Source: Luscinia megarhynchos
Taxonomy: Eukaryota > Chordata > Aves > Passeriformes > Turdidae
Assembly: GCA_034336665.1 (NCBI GenBank)
Contig: CM067584.1
Coordinates: 4,320,699-4,384,698, forward strand
Direction: 5' to 3'
DNA: 64,000 nt
Each line of letters opens with the position of its first letter. Positions within the stretch are counted from its first letter, which is position 1. The notes beneath the pieces were generated by a model. That model ran no database searches and was not told the DNA's origin. It saw only the letters and a list, made by a program, of their open reading frames with translations. Made by a program: the position numbers and the translations under genes. This document shows positions 37,401 to 47,905 of this stretch, piece by piece.

Positions 37401-39107
37401 AGAATTTAAAAAAAATGCTCTAAAGAGTGTGACAGCAAACTGAGGTCAACTCTCGTGTGTTAATCTCTAGAAGAAACTAAAGAGCAATTCATAGAAGTGC
37501 AAATAAAGATGAAAAACTCTTCTCCAAAGACCAGAGGCTGTTATTTTATCTTTGTGGAAGACATCAATCGCCTTTGTGCCAAAGAAAATGGGCAGAGAAG
37601 GGGAAGTTGGGGAAAAAAAAGAGAAATATTCTTCCCATTTTATGGCCGGGGAGTTTTAGCACAGGACCTTGACAGAGCTTCCACAGCCTCATCTCAGAGC
37701 AGTCAGGGTGGGAATTCAGATTTAGTTCCAATAAGCAGCTTTTATCACAAGACTGTTTTTCTTCCTTTTATAACTTGTAGCATCTACATAAATAACCAAT
37801 AAGCCTTTAAAAATGGGATTTTTAAACCTCTTCTTCTTCTTCTGTTCCATTTCCAATTCTCAGCCTGGTTCCATTGGCTAGTTTATTATCTCAGATGTTT
37901 ACTTTACTCTATAAATGGAATGACTTCTTTCCCTTCTTCTTCATGTTTCATGGTCATAACACCCTCCAGTGTTCCATTATCTCTCGGTACCCATGATAGA
38001 TCAAAATCTTATGGACTTGCTATTTTGTAATAAATTAAATTGGCTGTAATAGAAAACTTAAGTAGCTGTAATGGCTTTTTATAAGTAATGGGTAAACTGG
38101 ATTTTCTGTAGTTGAAATGGATTTCTAAATAATTTATCATCCTATGTAAATTCATGTAAGAATGCAGGGAGTGAGAGTGGGAAAATCACAATCCAGTGTC
38201 ATTCTGGAGAGATTGTGTATTTATAGGGACATTGTTCATTAATTTTTGAGAACAGAGCTATTATTTATCAGGCACACTTTTGATTCCATGCTGGTCACAC
38301 TGCAGTCACTTAAGGCCTCTAAAATCATGCTGGAAAAGGGGAAAACGTCAGGGAAAATTTGGATCAAATGATGCCTTAAGCATTGATGGAGATAAAAACC
38401 TCTTTTAAATTTATGCCAATTGTCAGGGAGAAAATAGGTTTACCTATAGTGGGAATTTGAGGAGCCTTCTAAAATATTCCAAGCGGAAAGGTTTTGTTGG
38501 AGTTCTCGTGCTTCAATTACAGTTTCAACATCAGTCTTTGCTGCTCTCATATTTCACCCCAGCAGAAGTATTGATCAGAGCACAGAAAGTATTGGTGATT
38601 CATCTCCAGCTGCACTTTTGTGCCTCTGGTTTGTGTTTAACTTTGATGACAAACATTTTGACACCGAGCTGATGAGCTGGCTGATAAATTCCTGCTCCTC
38701 TGCATGCCAAATGTCATCAACTCAGTGCACAGCAGAATTCCCTCTTACCTGTTCCTCTGCTGCAGAAAGAGGGGAGGGAAAAAGTTTCTTTGCTGCTCTT
38801 TTCTTTGCTCTTGGACTTGCAGGAATGGGGCCTCTGATGGGCAGCAGAATAATGGGGTGGAAAGTGGGAATTTGGGGTGAGACACAAGCTGCTCCTTGGT
38901 TTGTGTGCCCTGATGCCCCTGAGTTCTGCTTCAGGTTGGAATTGAGGTGAAAATCTGCTGTGAAAGTTACCAGCTTAACTGCAGAATGGAAAACAGAATG
39001 GTTGTTGCTTTAAGCTTTAATTGCATTTATCAAAGCACAGCAGGGACACACAGCTGGGACATCCCCAGTGGGATCAGCCTCCAGAGGATCCTTTTTTCCC
39101 CAGAAGT
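34409..39107. other. Unique AT-rich intergenic sequence
   Basis: 4.7 kb without a recognisable gene or transposon. Poly-T runs at about 37096-37118. The interval 37980-38160, with several TAAT/ATTA motifs, may be conserved non-coding sequence but I cannot test this. Open frames of up to 114 codons are unsupported. Confidence 0.45.
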
Positions 39108-39555
39108 GCAGAGATTTCAGAGTTGCTTTGCCCCAATTTGGGGCTTGAATAGGAGAGGTAGGATGGGAACAGGACAGATAGGGTAGGAACAGGACAGATG
39201 GGATGGGAACAGGACAGGTAGACTGGGAACAGGACAGGTAGGGTGGGAACAGGACAGGTGGGATGGGAACAGGATAGGTAAGGTGGGAACAGGACAGGTA
39301 GAGTGGGAACAGGAGCTCTGGAGGCAGAGATTTCACAGAGTTACTTTGCCCCAATTTGGGGCTTGAACAGGACAGGTGGGATGGGAACAGGACAGGTAGG
39401 GTGGGAACAGGACAGGCAGGGTGGGAACAGGACAGGTGGGATGGGAAAGGACAGGTAGACTGGGAACAAGACAGGTAGGGTAGGAACAGGACAGGTGGGA
39501 TGGGAACAGGACAGGTAGGGTAGGAACAGGACAGGTAGGGTGGGAACAGGAGCTC
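39108..39555. repeat. Duplicated array of a 20-bp unit
   Basis: Two arrays of 'gggaacaggacaggtagggt'-like units (about 39150-39315 and 39366-39550). Each is preceded by the same 42-bp leader ('gcagagatttc', 'ttgccccaatttggggcttg', at 39108 and 39324) and each ends at 'gagctctggagg'. The whole 216-bp block was therefore duplicated after or during array growth. Confidence 0.92.
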
Positions 39556-41362
39556 TGGAGGGTGATGGTGGCTAAACAGAGCCCTCCTGCAGTCACTGCT
39601 GGCTCTCAGAGGACAACCATGTCACAGGGACAGCTTTTCATTCCTTTGGCAAGCTTGAAGAGGGAGAGGACAATCCAGCTTTGCAAGTCAAGTTTTGTAT
39701 TTTTACTGCTTCCTGTTCTGATTCCTCCATTCCTTCTTCTCTCACAAGCAGTGCTTTGGCAGAATTTTTTTGGTGTGGTAAGACTTGTCCCTCTTTGCTT
39801 TAATCCATGCCTCTGCTCTGCTCCATGACTTCAGCAGAGATGGAATTTTGTTTATGCCAGAAAATCTCCGTGTTCCCAACCTGTCAGACACATCCAGGCA
39901 CCAGAGCTTGGGGTGTTTTAGTTATTGTGATGGTCAGTGCTGCCCACGGTGAGTGCCAGCCTCAATGTCTGTGACAGCTCAGCTCCATCACTGCCCAGCA
40001 GGGCCCTGCTGCTCTGGGAAATCCTTCACCCCACTGCATTTCTGGGATGGCTTTGTGCTCATCCCACACTGAGCAGAACGTTCGCAGCAGCAGCAGGAAA
40101 ATCTGGGGGACAGAAAACCCCAAGGGCAAAACACCAAGCCAGGAAACTTCTGGGTTTTATTTCTGTATCTTTGAATCAAGGGTGTTTTTTGTTAAGCCAC
40201 CAAAGACACCTTTCAATACCAAAACTAAGTAGCACCAAATAAAAGAAGTAATTAATGCACTGAAAATAATCAATATATTGAAAACCTCACTGCATGTTAA
40301 AAATATGGAGAAGAGTGAATGAGCAGTAAGTTTAAATGTGATTTTTTTTTATTAAACCCCATTTCATTTACTTGATGTTGTGTTGTTGGTTGATTCTGGG
40401 TTCATTAACTTACACACAAATCAGCTTTTTGCCTCGTATAGACTGTGTGCTTAATGAATATTCTAAACTGGTGTTTTATTAATGCACTGCCTTAATTAGT
40501 GGGTAAAAAACACTCCAAACACCTTTAAATTGTGTGATTTCCAGGGCAGCATGAGAGAAGCAGAAGGTAACAGTGAATTTCAAATTCCCTTCAGAAAATA
40601 AAAATCCAAAGTAATGGCTGCAGCTATTTGTGTCGGCCATAAAAATTGATATAACATGTGGTAAACCTCCTATTGGGTATTATTACAAATGATTGATTCC
40701 TCTCTCCTCCTCCAGTTTAGATGGTGCAGTTCTTACTGTACAAACAACTCATGAAAAGTCAACATGTTTTACAAGTAAATAATTTACAGCCACTCTGCAG
40801 AACAAGGAATAATATTTTACGTTAAGTGACATTAATTAGGGTGGAAATATTCACATGGCGAAGGGCTGGGAGATGGCTGCTGCAAAGGAAATTCTTCTCC
40901 TTGCAGTCTAAATGCAAATCAGAAACTTGGAGAGTCACGACCACATTGCTCTGGAGGGAGAAATAATTCCCATTAAGTACCAGCTCTGAAATAACTCCAA
41001 GATTTGGGGAATGTGAGCCAAATTCAAGGCACTGAAAGTCTCAGGCATTGCTGTCTTTGAAGGTTTTAGATGTGCTTGAGACCTGTTTTAATTAGAGGTG
41101 AGATTTATCTCCTAGTTTTGGGTTTTCATCCCCTAAACCCATGGTTATCCACTGTAGCAAACCAAGTGTCTGGGTGGGACTGGTGTCCCAGACCTGGAAT
41201 TTTAAGGTCAGGGCAGATACTGTGGTTTGAAAATGTGCACTAGAAACCACTCAAGAATTCTTGAACTCATGCTGCTCAAAACTTCTGCCTAAAGCATGTT
41301 TCTTCAGAAGGAATTGGTGATTGATCATCGACCATCCAAAAGTGCAGTGTTCGGAAAGAAAT
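39556..41362. other. Unique sequence with possible conserved block
   Basis: No gene recognised. The interval 40590-40870 is transposon-free, AT-rich and rich in ATTA/TAAT cores, which would fit a conserved regulatory element. This is a guess from appearance. Confidence 0.35.
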
Positions 41363-41424
41363 CACAACATCATGGAATGGTTTGGGCTGCCACTCCTGGC
41401 ATGGGCAGGGACACCTCCCACTAG
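41363..41424 (-). mobile_element. Short CR1 3'-end fragment left of LTR
   Basis: Contains 'catcatggaatggtttgggc' and 'gcagggacacctcccacta', the reverse complement of a CR1 3' terminus. It stops at the target duplication of the LTR inserted to its right. Confidence 0.8.
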
Positions 41425-41429
41425 GAAAG

Positions 41430-42143
41430 CGTCATGATTTGAGGGACAGGTGTCTGCCAATAAAGGCAGAAGCTTCTCTTTGAAATGGAGAATGTAAACC
41501 CCCTAAATCCAAATTATTATTATAATTTTGAAATTAAGGGGCTCTCAGGCAAAAATATGGGAATAGGAGTAACAATTCTTGACTAGGAAAATTAAAATAG
41601 AAATACAGTATTACAAAGAACAATCCCAAAACAGTGCCAGAGTCAGAATCCAAGCTGACACCCGTCAGTCAGGCAGGGTGTTGGCAGCAGTCCCATTCAA
41701 TGGTGGCTGCATCCTCCTGCAGTGGCAGGTGTGGTTCAGCTGGAGCAGTGCTCCTGTAGAAGGTGCAGTTTTCCTCTGAAGGTCCAGAGATGATGTGGAA
41801 GGGTCTGGTTTTCCTCTGGAATCCAGTGGAAAGAAGGTATTTTGCTGTCCAAAATCTCAGTTTTTATCTGGGTAGGAAATGTTTGGCTCCTCCTCCTGGC
41901 TGGAGCATCTCCCAGTGGGATGATGTAATTTTATCAGTCATGCCCTGGGACTCAATGGCCATGAACAGGAGATATCTCCTGGAGGGTGGCTGGGCTGTGG
42001 AAAGATAAAGATGATTGCCCCAGCTGGTTTAAAGCTGGCCCATGAGCAGATAATATGTGCCAGGAGATCAGGGTCACTGCCCCACCCGGCTGCAGCAGGT
42101 GGGGACAGAATTCACATTTTTTTGGCCACATCAACCCAACACA
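41430..42143 (-). mobile_element. Solo LTR, ERVL-like family C
   Basis: Reverse-oriented copy, flanked by the 5-bp direct repeat GAAAG (41425-41429 and 42144-42148). The outer bases have decayed: + strand start CGTCATGATTTG against TGTCCTGGTTTG expected, and a deletion near the 5' end ('cacatcaacccaacaca'). The palindrome is at 41966-41981. It sits between two CR1 3'-end fragments. Confidence 0.9.
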
Positions 42144-42148
42144 GAAAG

Positions 42149-42280
42149 GAATCATAAAATCATGGAATGGTTTGGGTGCCACCCCTGCCATGGACAGGGA
42201 CACCTCCCACTGTCCCAGGCTGGCCTTGGGCACTCCCAGGGATCCACAGATAGGCACAGCTTCTCTGGGCAGCTCAAAAA
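42149..42280 (-). mobile_element. CR1 LINE 3'-end fragment right of LTR
   Basis: Starts again at the CR1 terminus ('aatcataaaatcatggaatg'), then 'gacagggacacctcccactg', 'ggctggccttgggcactccc' and 'cacagcttctctgggcagct'. Because it repeats the same 60 bp as the fragment left of the LTR, the site held two adjacent CR1 3' ends before the LTR inserted. Confidence 0.85.
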
Positions 42281-44296
42281 CAGATTGGAATTTTAAAATC
42301 TCACCTGTAAACTGAGAAATGAGAGGTGGACCTTGTTGATATACTGAAAATTCATAGAGATTCTTGGGGTTTTTTCAGTTTTAGCCTTGCTGCAAGATGA
42401 AGAATTCTCAAAGTCCATCCCATGCAGTGAAAACCAAGCCCAGCCTGTGGGTCAAGTCCTCCTTATCATAAATCAGTGCAATTCTGTCAACCCTGGATGC
42501 TGCCCAGGTTTTGACAGGTTTATTGCATTTCTCTGTTCTAACACGCAGCCCAAAATGAACAGCCCATTTGTCTGCTAAGCTGGGTTTAAACCAGATATTT
42601 AATAAATATTTTTCTCCTTCGAATTGCAACCATCTTGATAGAATTGTTCTGTTTTTGCAGTGTGAATCTGCTGAGAGCTGTGTGCTGCAATGAGTTCTGT
42701 GTGTGTGGAGCTTAGATGAATAAATACCTCCAATAAAAGGGGGCATGGAAGGGAGATAAAACCTGTTGACCAGACTTCTTGCACCTCTATAAATGCTCTG
42801 CACCTCCATAAAAGGTGATTTCAGGTGAGCAGCAGTGCCTCAGTGCAACATTTCTGCTGCAGAAAATTTGGATTAAGGCATATCCTGACCTGGATAAAAA
42901 GGAGTGGGTGATGGTTTTATACCTGCTGATGTATCATAGAATCATTTTATATAAATGTAAAATAATAAATCATTAAAATTAATGGAAACTTAGAAAAAAT
43001 AAGGAGGGGGGAAGAGATCTGGGCCCTGATTTGGGGAGGAATAGCTCATTTGGGGCAGGAAGATTTTCTGAGCTCCTTAATTTCACAGCAGGCTCCCAAA
43101 AACTCACCCTACCTGGAGTTTGAGCTGCTGGTAGAAAGGTCTGGATCTAAAGTTCATGTTTTTAATGGGCTGTTTTTGTACCCCAAAAAATGCTTTTGAA
43201 GCAGTTGATAGCAAGCATTTGTAAGATGTTGCCCATATTAATTTTATGAACTTCACATTTTAGTGTTTGAAGTACAAAAAATCTGAGTATAAAATTTAAC
43301 TTTTCTTTTTATGTGGTGATTTGCTTTATCTTGCAGTTAATTTTCTACCTAATCAAGCAATATTATCCTCTGAATCATCACTTAGAAAATTGGGGAAAAG
43401 GGCTTTTTCCTGACTTTTTTCACCCTCATTTTCACCAAATTCTAAGTATTTAGAACAAATAAACACAATTACCTCTAATGAAACTGATAGCCCCATTTTC
43501 TGGAGAACAGAAGAATTCCTTCTCTGGAAATTGAGAAGAATATTGCTGCCATGTAATTTTCTTCCAGACATTTTGAATAATCTGAATAATTTACATTGGG
43601 GTTTCCTTGCTCTTTAAACCTCACTCAAAACCAGATTTCACATATTAGACATAAATTAGGCTCTAATATCTTGAAAACAAATAGAAATTAAGGAAAAAAC
43701 AAAAATATGGCTGCTGCTAATTGCAGTTAAATATCCTCCTACGTTGGCACTTCATGATTGGGATCTCCTGTGCTTGTACATGGGGATGTTCTAAATGAAA
43801 TATTCACACTCCCTGTAGGAGTAATTTATATTATAAATAACTGTATTAAGTATCTGCAGTTATTAGGGCAATATTAAGGAACTGTTTTATTGCCTGACAT
43901 TCTGCAGGTGCTTCTCAGCTCAGGTAAATGTCAGGGATGTTTTGGAAAGCAGGGAAATGGAGGTTTTTTGGGGATGATGGAAATGGTGGAAATTTAATTG
44001 ATACCATTTGTGCCAAATCTTCAGATTTCAATTCTTCAATCAATTCTTCTTCTGCTGCTGCTTGATTTGAAGCAGCAAGGTGTTGAAAAAACCACAAATG
44101 TTTAAATTTAAACCTTTAACTTGGAAATATTAAACATTAATTTATTGGTTCCATATACTTGCAATGTACAAGACAATTAGACTTAAGAGCTTTGAGGTTT
44201 AAATTGTCTTTAATGAGCTGTTCCATCATTATAAAAATAAATATATTCATAAAAATATTTATAGAATACATAGATTATTTGTTATTTAATATTGCT
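42281..44296. other. Unique AT-rich intergenic sequence
   Basis: No gene recognised. Open frames of up to 133 codons (42408-42809, -) are unsupported. Confidence 0.45.
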
Positions 44297-44390
44297 GAGA
44301 GCAGCCTGGGCTGGTGGAGGTGTCCCTGCCCAGGGAATGGGATGAGCTTTAAGGTTCCTTCCATCCCAAACCCTTCCATGATTCTGGAAT
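44297..44390 (+). mobile_element. CR1 LINE 3'-end fragment
   Basis: Reads 'agcctgggctggtggaggtg', 'tccctgcccagggaatggga', 'ccttccatcccaaacccttc', 'catgattctgg'. Short 3' terminus, plus strand. Confidence 0.87.
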
Positions 44391-47096
44391 ATCTCCTTTT
44401 TGCAAAGCTGCCATAAACAAACCAGCACAACTGATGCCATTTCTGCCCTGCTAAGAATTCCCTGCTGCCTTCCTGCCAAAAAAAACGGTATCAACACAGT
44501 AAATTAATGTTAATTAGCAGTCAATGAAAAAAAAAATATCTGAAATAGCAGAAACACTGTTTAAATAATTGATGGAAAGAAAAGTTGAGGGGTCCTAAGC
44601 TCTGCACAGCTCCACAGATTAGTGAGAAGCCATTGCAGTGCAATATTTCAGGATAAAACCCACGTGTCCCCTTTCCATTGCTATAAATAACTTCACAAGG
44701 TTTGAGGTGGTGAAGAATGTTATGAAAAAAAAAAACCTGTAATCCCCTGAAGTGTGAAAATTAATCACTCATAAGCATTTGCCAACATGGGCTCCTTACA
44801 CAGAGCCAGGAACTTCACATGGCAGTGGAACTTCTGCGAATTTTCAATGTGCAAATTTGTATTTTGGTGATGCTCATTCAGCTTTTGCAGAAATTTTCAT
44901 GGGTGAAACAAAACTCAGAGTGATGATGCTGAACATCTCAGTCTAGGGCCTTTCTGTGCTGCTGGGTTTGGGATATTTGGGAATAAATTTGGAGATTTAT
45001 TCCTTCCCATTCCTACCCTCCTTTACAGTTGGGGCTCAGGGGCATCCTGGAAAATCAGCATTTCAACCTGGAACTGTGCAGGGGAAAATCAGGAAACCAA
45101 TCAGCAGGGACAAAATCACTCTGCTAATCATCTTCTAGCTCTGCATTGCCATTTGTTATCCTAAAAACATAAAGATGAACTGCACAGAACCCCTCTAGTA
45201 CCACAGGGTCACTGCAGAGCAGATTCAGCTCTGTGGCTCTCGCTGTGTCTGACTTGTTCAAACACTTCCCTGCAATCCTCCACCCTAAAATCAATAATAA
45301 TGCTTTTTTTTGGTGATTTTTTTGTTTTTTATTTTTTGATCATTTCTTTCAAGGTGAGAGTTACACTTCAAACATCTCGATTTTGTTTGGATAGGTCAGA
45401 TCATTTCCCTTTTTTGATCTCTCCTATTTGATAGTTTTATCTGCATCCATTCCTGTTTCTGTGTTGGTTTTTGATCCTAAAGTTTCATGAACTGCATGAA
45501 ATCCAGAGGAAAGTGTCTGCATTTTCCATCCTCTGGAGCTTGTCTTTAATAAAGATGAAAACACCCTAATTGTGATCATACTCAAGGCTAAAAGATGGGT
45601 TTGGTTTAGGATCTAGGCACTAAATTTGCACTGGATTTAGGAGAGGAAGCAGAGCTTTCTGTCTAATATCAACAAACCAACTAGACCCAGCTTTTTTAAA
45701 AATTTAAAACTCTCAGCTGTGGATATTGCACTGAAATTTTCTCTCTGAGTTTCTTAAAATCCAGAGTTTGGTTTGTCTATGTTTCTTTTCTTTCTTTCTT
45801 GAAAGACAAAAGGATGCAGCCCTAATTTCTCCATGTCTTTGACATTTTTCTGCCCACCATTCCTAAATGTGCAGAAATATCCTCGTGACATCACAGACCA
45901 ATGAGTAATCAGAAATTATAAGTATTTTTAAGTCTTCAAGAGCTGTTGGGGAAGTTCTGCCTGGCATGAGGTGAGATATTCAGCTCAAAATCCAACATCA
46001 GAATTTGCTGGCAGCTGAAACTTTTTATTTATTCCAAAAGGATGAGGAGAAATTAATGAAGATGGGAAATTAATTAAGATGGAAATGAATTAATGGATTA
46101 TTTTATTATTTATCGTTGTGTGGGCAGCCTGGTTTCTGTGCAGGGGGATGAGATTTTGGGGTCCCTTAGGTCTCTGCTGTCCCTGGCTGTGGCACTTTGG
46201 TGACACCACCCAGGCTTGGTCTTTGTCTGCACACTTGGTAAAGTCTGACTGAACCCCAGAACAGTCCTGGGTGTTCCTGCCTCCTTCCAGGGTCCTTCCC
46301 ACTTTGCAAACACAGCATCTCCCATGCTGGACACTCCATTTTCTCCTTGAGAACACAGACATGATGCTTTATTGTTGTAAAACCATCACTTTTGGGGCCA
46401 AAAGCACCTTTAGATCTTCCCATGGTGTTCTGACAAATCAAAGCAGCATTTTATAGCATGGAAAAAAACCAGTAGGGAGCATGTCTCGTTTTTTTTTGTT
46501 TTTCATTTTTCTCCTCTTTCTGCCAGCATGGAAATCTGTTCCTCATCTTTGTGTCTCCTTGTTCCCACTATTGACCTTCCTTTCAGTGCTGGCTCCAGAA
46601 TCTTGACAGCTCGTTAGAACCACGAGAGGCTTTGCATGATCAGAGGGATAATTCCCAAAGCACTCTGCGGCTGAAAGGAACTTCAGGAGCATAATTTATT
46701 CAAATTACAGGCACGAAGGACCACATGGGAAATATGGAAGAGTGCCTCCTGTAAATGACAGTTTAGGGAGAATTTCCAATTGCACGAGACAGCTGTATCC
46801 CGAAACTTAATCTAATTACTGGAGTGTGGTGAGAAATGTCACCCTGAATCAAAGTGATCCCGTCCTCCCTGCTCATGGTGAGTCCTGACGTACATATGGC
46901 AGCGTTTGGGATAACCTTTAAATCCAAATTCCACCTCGGGGCTGATGTCATGCCTCAGGAATTGGGGGGAATTTGAGCATGAGGAGTTTCACCCTTGCTG
47001 CGAGCAGCTCAGCTGCACAAAGTTCAGAGCCTGGGACATGTGGGACCTGTGCTCCATCCCAGCACTCAGAACCAGAGAAACCCTCAGTGTTCCCTT
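44391..47096. other. Unique sequence with possible conserved block
   Basis: No gene recognised. The interval 46600-46935 contains scattered CpGs and no transposon motif ('ggcacgaaggaccacatggg', 'tcctgacgtacatatggcag') and looks more constrained than its surroundings. It is only a candidate conserved element. Confidence 0.35.
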
Positions 47097-47905
47097 TAAC
47101 AAACCTTTAGTGTGTTCCCCTTTCTCAAGCCCTTGGTGTGTTCCCCATTTCCAAACCCTTGGTGTGTTCCCCATTTCCAAACCCTTGGTGTATTTCCCTT
47201 TTCCAAACCCTTCATGTGTTCCCCTTTCTCAAGCCCTTGGTGTGTTCCCCATTTCCAAACCCTTGGTGTGTTCCCTTTTCTCAAACCCTTCATGTGTTCC
47301 CCTTTCTCAAGCCCTTGGTGTGTTCCCCATTTCCAAACCCTTGGTGTATTTCCCTTTTCCAAACCCATGGTGTGTTCCCTTTCTTAAACCCTTGGTGTGT
47401 TTCCTTTTTTCAAACCCTTGCTGTGTTTCCCTTTCTCTGTTCCCTTTCTTAAACTCTTGGTGTGTTTCCCTTTCTCAAACCCTTAGTTTCTCATTTCCAA
47501 ACCCTTGGTGTGTTCCCCATTTCCAAACCCTTGATGTGTTTCCTTTTTCCAAACCTTTGGTGTGTTCCCTTTTTCCAACTCTTGGTGTGTTCCCATTTCC
47601 AATCCCTTGGTGTGTTCCCTTTCTTAAACCCTTGGTGTGTTTCCTTTTTTCAAACCCTTGCTGTATTTCCCTTTCTCTGTTCCCTTTCTTAAACCCTTGG
47701 TGTGTTCCCCTTTTTCCAAACCCTTGTGTGTTTCCCCTTTTTTCAAATCCCTTTGTGTGGCTCCCATTCTCAAACCCTTAGTTTCTCTTTCTCAAACTCT
47801 TGGTGTGTTCCCCATTTCCAATCCCTTGGTGTGTTCCCCTTTTTCCAAACCCTTGATGTGTTCCCTATTTCCAATCCCTTGGTGTGTTTCCCTGTCTCAA
47901 ACCTC
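47097..47905. repeat. Minisatellite, about 26-bp unit
   Basis: About 30 units of the type 'cccttggtgtgttccc' followed by 'catttccaaa', 'ctttctcaag' or 'tttttccaaa'. Units vary by one or two bases, so the phase drifts. A 278-codon plus-strand frame (46945-47781) and frames in the other phases (76-125 codons) run through it. They are products of a stop-free unit, not a gene. Confidence 0.95.

Noticed and set aside
42934..42950. 'atcatagaatcat' as a CR1 terminus
   Set aside because: No CR1 sequence follows on either side; a 13-bp match alone is too short.
46945..47781. 278-codon plus-strand open frame
   Set aside because: Almost entirely the 26-bp minisatellite; the non-repeat start shows no recognisable protein.
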